From NCBI RefSeq assembly GCF_000270285.1, contig NC_015738.1, positions 2,356,001-2,420,000 of the forward strand: a DNA stretch of 64,000 nucleotides, in the 5' to 3' direction. A model generated the notes under the pieces. The model had not been told where the DNA came from. It did not search any database and was given only the letters and a program-made list of their open reading frames with translations. Source of the DNA: Eggerthella sp. YY7918 (GTDB lineage Bacteria > Actinomycetota > Coriobacteriia > Coriobacteriales > Eggerthellaceae). The position numbers and the translations under genes were made by a program. Position 1 is the stretch's first letter. Every line of letters starts with the position of its first letter. This document shows, piece after piece, positions 60,121 through 64,000 of this stretch.

Positions 60121-60627
60121 TCATTTCACACTCGGACATATCTGCATCACCACACTTGTCGCGTTACCCACCGGGACACACGACACAAACAGCCATCGAT
60201 ACGCACCTTCGCTTTTAACAAACGAAGTGCACCCCGCTTCCCCCGCCATCGCCGTCCATCCCTTCTCCTCTAGTTCGCTTGCAATCGAAGTGCCCGTTTC
60301 ATCTGAACCCCGATCTACCGTAAAACCTACGATGCCTCCCCGATCATCCACCCGCACCTCGCTATATCCCCCAAGCGTGCATACTTCCTGTTCGAATGCC
60401 TGTGGCAATGCGGCTGCTTGGCCCGAATCAACAAGCATGCCCTCGATCCTTTCCCCTTCTTCCTCCCACAACGCAGGGTTGGTGGCTTCCTGCAACGTAC
60501 CTGTTTGCGTCAGCTTCCAAACGACCTCAACTGCAAAAACCGCCAGCAGAGCAACCGCTACAACCACGCAGGCCCAGCGCAGTCGTTTCCGCATAAGCTT
60601 CTCATTGCGCGTTCGTGGCCGCGTCAT
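60121..60627 (-). CDS. Membrane-anchored protein of the Tad cluster
   Basis: 168 residues. Basic start, one membrane helix (about 17-37), then an extracytoplasmic domain with a conserved-looking CTLGGYSEVRVDDRGGIVGFTVD core. No known family. ATG overlaps the preceding TadE-like stop by 4 nt. Probably a secreted pilus accessory protein. Confidence 0.75.
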   Translation of the reverse strand: MTRPRTRNEKLMRKRLRWACVVVAVALLAVFAVEVVWKLTQTGTLQEATNPALWEEEGERIEGMLVDSGQAAALPQAFEQEVCTLGGYSEVRVDDRGGIVGFTVDRGSDETGTSIASELEEKGWTAMAGEAGCTSFVKSEGAYRWLFVSCVPVGNATSVVMQICPSVK

Positions 60628-61115
60628 AACAAGACCCCCGGCTTGTAGCAGTCGACCGTCATCGATACTTCGTGGCTGAGCGGCGGCAGAGCCACCCCAA
60701 ACACCGACGACTTCAAACCAAGGCCGAACAAAGTCGGTGAAAACTCAAGTGTTGCCGAAAAGCAAGTGTGCCCTCCCGCTGCTCCCGCCACACCTACACG
60801 ACATGCCACATAGGGGCGATCAAACGCTTCGGCAAGAGTCGTTTCAATGTGAGCGCAACTTTGATCGGACCCTTGTCCGTAGGCAGGCGAGGTGGCATGA
60901 ACCCGCACCGCATCGCGAAATACATTGTCGAACGCTGCGCATTCCGAGAAAAACAACACGGCATTCACGGCTATAACGGCAATGATGATCACCACGGGAA
61001 ACGCGAGGGCAAGCTCAACGGTCATCTGTCCAGATTCCGTTCGCCTCCATCGTTCGGGCGCATTCTCCTTCGCGCTTGTGGCAAAACATTTCCCTCTGCA
61101 GAACCCTATTCCCAT
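60624..61115 (-). CDS. TadE-like pseudopilin no. 2
   Basis: 163 residues. ESGQMTVELALAFPVVIIIAVIAVNAVLFF is the TadE-type leader and membrane helix (about residues 28-57), with an extracellular domain after it. ATG 61115 behind GGGGGTGAG, overlapping the upstream gene by 10 nt. Likely a minor pilin cut by the prepilin peptidase encoded downstream. Confidence 0.85.
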   Translation of the reverse strand: MGIGFCRGKCFATSAKENAPERWRRTESGQMTVELALAFPVVIIIAVIAVNAVLFFSECAAFDNVFRDAVRVHATSPAYGQGSDQSCAHIETTLAEAFDRPYVACRVGVAGAAGGHTCFSATLEFSPTLFGLGLKSSVFGVALPPLSHEVSMTVDCYKPGVLL

Positions 61116-63271
61116 ACTCTCACCCCCGTGATCTGGGCATAGAGCAACCTCACACCGTCGGCCGCTTGTTGTATGACATCTGCAACCGTGTGCTTTACCG
61201 CAGGAGGAAGCGCCACCTCGACAGTCACCGACGGCCCACCATCGAATATCTCGATGGTTGCAATCTCAATCGTATCGAGAGACTGAACACCTTCGACAGC
61301 TTCATGCTCAACAGATCCCACCAGAGAAGTGAACACATCTCCCGAAGCGAGCGGATTCGACACGGCCTGCTGTTTGAGGGAAAGCAGTCGTGCTGAAAAG
61401 GTACTGCCATCGGCATTCGCAACATGGGCTGAATTCACGAGAACCGGCTTGAGCGCATCCAACTCGGCTGGTTTAAGCCCCACCGCCTCGACCACTTCAT
61501 TCAGTACGTTCGATGCCCACGTCCCCAGCCCGCTTGCACTTGCCAGAGGAAGGGAATTGAGCGCCGACGACACCGCCTTACCGATCGCTTCCTGCCCTGT
61601 TGCATACGCATACAGCAGTGTTGACCAGCAGTCGAGCGCCACCCCAAGAGCACCGACAGCACTTCCCCCCTCCTCCGCAATTCCATCAAGCAAAGATGTG
61701 ATCACCGTTTCTCCCTCGCCCGACGGGTCGGCAACCAAGGTGGCAGCCGAAACGGCCGCCCGCACACCCAATGTTCCGGTTGCCTGCACAAATGAGCTTT
61801 CAAACCCGGATGAAGGAGCAAGCTGACCGGTATTTACCGCGAGCACGATCACACCAAGACTTCCCGGCGGGTGCGCCTCGATGCGCAAAGAAGCAGCCTC
61901 CCCCAACGCTTCCTTTATAAGATCGAAAAGCCCCCGCGCCCGCTGCTTCACTTCATCCGAAACAGGGTCGAGTTCCGCCCGTGCCCGAGTGTACTCATCG
62001 GCCGCATCGGCAACGGCTTCATAGTGATACTCGAACCCGTTATCGATAGAGGTGGAGGCCGCAGCAACCTTCCCCATGCTCGATACCGTGAATTTGCACT
62101 GCTCGCACGTGGGGTACGACTGTTCTTCCATCTGCGCAATCGACCCCAACGACGAAGCACCCATCGCACGGGGACAACCCTCCCACGCATGCATGACAAG
62201 GTGTCCTTCCCCATCGTCGGCGAGAGGATACACGGCCTCGGTATAAAGGGGCGTCGTGCGCATCTCCGTCGTATTTTTAGGCAGATGCGGAAAGTACGCT
62301 TGGAACGAATCCGTCGTCTCGTGTACATAGCCGCGGTCAATCTCACTGACGGCATAGGTATAAAACCGCTTGCGCAAAGCAGAGCGTGCTTGCTCTTCAA
62401 CCGAGCTGCCCTCTGGTTTTTCCTGTGCGAGCCGTTCGGGATAGTACGTTTTTGCACGCTCAAGCGCTACTGAGAACGACCAGGCATCCACGCTTTGATA
62501 CAACGGATTGTCTACTCCGCTCATTGTGGCAAGCGATGCGGCACGTTCGTACATGCAGTATTCCGGATTTGCCCCGCAATCGCGCTCAAATGCACGCTCT
62601 TTCGCCTCGTTTGCCCGCTGAGCTGCCTCTTCCGCACGCTGAGCTGCCTGTTTGATAGCTTCGGCATCCTGCTCCACCGCATCTGCCACCTCGGAAGCCC
62701 GAGATCCTGTGGGAACTGTTAGCTCTTTTCCCTCTGAAGGAGCAAGCAGCGCAAGAGCGATATAGTTCGACGATCCGCGATTATTCGCTGCCGCAACGGA
62801 AGCCGCATTCGCTACAGCCAGAAAAGGGAGAAGGCGCTGCAGGCGATCAAGTCCTGCAGTGGCCTTTTCGGCAAAGGCATCTCGCGCGTTCGCAACGTTA
62901 CGCCCCGCAGCAAGCAGCGTTTCGGATGCCGGAGCAGTCACGGGCGTGCAAAGCGCCGCGATGCCTATGCCCGTCGTCGCAATACTCGTAAGCGACAGCG
63001 ACAATACCACCGCATCACACACCCGCACAACGATCATGAACTCTGCCACCTCATTGAGGGCGGCAAGAGCTGCAGCATCGGCCACATTCTGCGTCTCAGA
63101 AGCCGCAGCGTTCAGGCGGTATACCTGTGCCGCCGTGAACACCAAGGAGAGCGTAATTAAAAGAGCAATGACCACACCAATCGTTGTAAACCCCGCCTCG
63201 TCATTGAAAAAGGTGCGTTTGTTGTGCGTGCGCAACGCAGCACGTGCTTCGTTCGGCCGTACCCCGCTCAT
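61106..63271 (-). CDS. Large TadG-like Tad pilus protein
   Basis: 721 residues from ATG 63271, which shares an ATGA with the preceding stop. N-terminal EAGFTTIGVVIALLITLSLVFTAAQVYR is a TadG-like leader and membrane helix, followed by a second hydrophobic region. A long Ala-rich coiled-coil stretch (about 200-260) and a C-terminal domain follow. Probably a TadG-like component bound to the membrane and the outside. The fold beyond the helix is unknown. Confidence 0.8.
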   Translation of the reverse strand: MSGVRPNEARAALRTHNKRTFFNDEAGFTTIGVVIALLITLSLVFTAAQVYRLNAAASETQNVADAAALAALNEVAEFMIVVRVCDAVVLSLSLTSIATTGIGIAALCTPVTAPASETLLAAGRNVANARDAFAEKATAGLDRLQRLLPFLAVANAASVAAANNRGSSNYIALALLAPSEGKELTVPTGSRASEVADAVEQDAEAIKQAAQRAEEAAQRANEAKERAFERDCGANPEYCMYERAASLATMSGVDNPLYQSVDAWSFSVALERAKTYYPERLAQEKPEGSSVEEQARSALRKRFYTYAVSEIDRGYVHETTDSFQAYFPHLPKNTTEMRTTPLYTEAVYPLADDGEGHLVMHAWEGCPRAMGASSLGSIAQMEEQSYPTCEQCKFTVSSMGKVAAASTSIDNGFEYHYEAVADAADEYTRARAELDPVSDEVKQRARGLFDLIKEALGEAASLRIEAHPPGSLGVIVLAVNTGQLAPSSGFESSFVQATGTLGVRAAVSAATLVADPSGEGETVITSLLDGIAEEGGSAVGALGVALDCWSTLLYAYATGQEAIGKAVSSALNSLPLASASGLGTWASNVLNEVVEAVGLKPAELDALKPVLVNSAHVANADGSTFSARLLSLKQQAVSNPLASGDVFTSLVGSVEHEAVEGVQSLDTIEIATIEIFDGGPSVTVEVALPPAVKHTVADVIQQAADGVRLLYAQITGVRVWE

Positions 63272-63822
63272 GACGACCACGCTCCCACCCAACCCGAGGG
63301 ATTTCGTCCCGCCTCGACCGTTTCAACCCACGCTGGCTGCGTCTGTCCTTCTACACTCACCTCTATCGTAAAATTGCCTGCATCGTTCACGATGCCCAAC
63401 AAGGCACCACCTGCACCAATAAGAGGAAGAGGACGCGCTTCATTGGTTATCGTCACGCGTACGATATTCGTATTCTCGTCCCCTTCGAAGCGAATATCCC
63501 AACTGCATGCGCCCTCATGAAGGTGAAAGCACGAAACCGGTGGTACTGCTCCCAAACGATGACGTACAAAAGCTTCGCAGCTCTCGGTCATATCTCCCAA
63601 CGCATCTGTTTTAGTTGCAAGCAGGCGACACGCTTCGGATGCAGCTGAGGTCATGACCAAACGGTCATACAGAAGCACGCCCGGCTGTATAAGCAGCAGC
63701 AAACCCACGAACAGGAGTGGTATAAGAAAAGCCGCTTCAACCGTGCCTTGTGCTCGCTCGTCACGCATAGGTCCCCAAAGCGGACGGCTCAACCGCTGCA
63801 GCCCCTTTTTTGCGCACATCAT
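63268..63822 (-). CDS. TadE-like pseudopilin no. 1
   Basis: 184 residues from ATG 63822, behind GAGGGGGTGG. ERAQGTVEAAFLIPLLFVGLLLLIQPGVLLY is the TadE-family leader/helix (about residues 34-62). Overlaps the next gene by 4 nt. Two Cys pairs in the C-terminal half may form disulphides outside. Confidence 0.85.
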   Translation of the reverse strand: MMCAKKGLQRLSRPLWGPMRDERAQGTVEAAFLIPLLFVGLLLLIQPGVLLYDRLVMTSAASEACRLLATKTDALGDMTESCEAFVRHRLGAVPPVSCFHLHEGACSWDIRFEGDENTNIVRVTITNEARPLPLIGAGGALLGIVNDAGNFTIEVSVEGQTQPAWVETVEAGRNPSGWVGAWSS

Positions 63823-63835
63823 AGCTACCACCCCC

Positions 63836-64000
63836 TCAATACAAGAACACATCGGCAACAGAACCCGGAGAAGTCATCTGCACGTGATGGGACGCAGACG
63901 CGAGCGCGTGCTCAATAAACGTCCCCACCTCGATCTGTCTCCACAGAAGTCCAAGCACCACTACAACAACCAGCATGGCTGTAGCCACCAGGGCAAACTC
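63836..64000 (-). CDS. Flp/TadE-like pilin, 3' end (truncated by window)
   Basis: Not visible as a complete frame because the start is beyond the right edge. The last 54 codons read EFALVATAMLVVVVVLGLLW at the start, which is a pilin-type hydrophobic segment, then a short polar C-terminus ending VADVFLY. The stop is 13 nt before the next gene. It is probably a Flp-type major pilin or another TadE-like protein; the rest of the Tad operon lies to the right. Confidence 0.75.
   Translation of the reverse strand, partial: EFALVATAMLVVVVVLGLLWRQIEVGTFIEHALASASHHVQMTSPGSVADVFLY

Overview
The window looks like chromosomal DNA from the family Eggerthellaceae (Coriobacteriia, Actinomycetota); I cannot fix the genus. 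The reasons are the high-GC coding style, several Tat-exported FAD- or molybdopterin-dependent reductases each next to a polytopic membrane protein ending in a LuxR helix-turn-helix, a SpaA/VaFE-type surface protein, the short-type leuC/leuD pair, and the absence of outer-membrane genes. I saw no phage, transposase or CRISPR array. Most of the window is an ordinary chromosomal backbone with respiratory, transport and surface modules inserted in it.

Layout. 0-1.2 kb: 3' end of a sortase-type surface protein. 1.3-7 kb: an EF-G paralogue and a MacA/MacB-type efflux operon. 7.3-14.3 kb: two divergent pairs of Tat flavoprotein reductase and membrane LuxR regulator. 14.5-16.8 kb: hisS and a membrane protein. 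16.9-21.4 kb: a five-gene lantibiotic self-protection-type operon (ATPase, two permeases, response regulator, histidine kinase) with no lantibiotic biosynthesis genes beside it. 21.4-25.8 kb: a large TPR protein, a small orphan protein, a NifX-like protein and a PadR regulator. 26-31 kb: catalase and leuCDB. 31.2-36.7 kb: housekeeping genes (polyprenyl synthase, Ppx/GppA, a DivIC/FtsB-like division protein) and tRNA-Leu(TAA). 36.9-42.5 kb: a ferrous-iron region (DtxR/MntR-like regulator, FeoB-associated Cys-rich protein, feoB, two feoA). 42.9-46.2 kb: thrC, a ModE-like HTH protein and a membrane protein. 45.6-52.9 kb: a molybdenum reductase operon (catalytic, Fe-S, NrfD and TorD subunits) divergent from a third membrane LuxR. 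52.9-58.4 kb: a NarL-type two-component system divergent from an ABC-2 exporter. 58.5-64 kb: the distal part of a Tad/Flp pilus operon, running off the right end.

The most notable non-gene signal is a cluster of eight copies of the 16-bp palindrome TGTTTCACGTGAAACA, seven exact and one with a single change, between 25,263 and 42,708. This is the ParB/Spo0J binding site parS. It suggests a chromosomal centromere in an origin-proximal region, although parAB is not in the window. Five of the eight sites lie in the feo region, whose intergenic spaces are unusually long and rich in short tandem repeats.

The three reductase/LuxR pairs probably give substrate-responsive anaerobic respiration; the electron acceptors cannot be read from sequence. 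Both flavoproteins lack the usual catalytic Arg context of fumarate reductases. Other unexplained structures include a 28-bp inverted-repeat element upstream of katA, a duplicated tRNA-Leu 3' end, a 113-nt stem-loop between leuC and leuD, a MITE-like repeat after thrC and a structured intercistronic gap in the right-hand ABC operon. All starts were chosen by eye from ribosome-binding sites and family alignments, so some may be off by a few codons.
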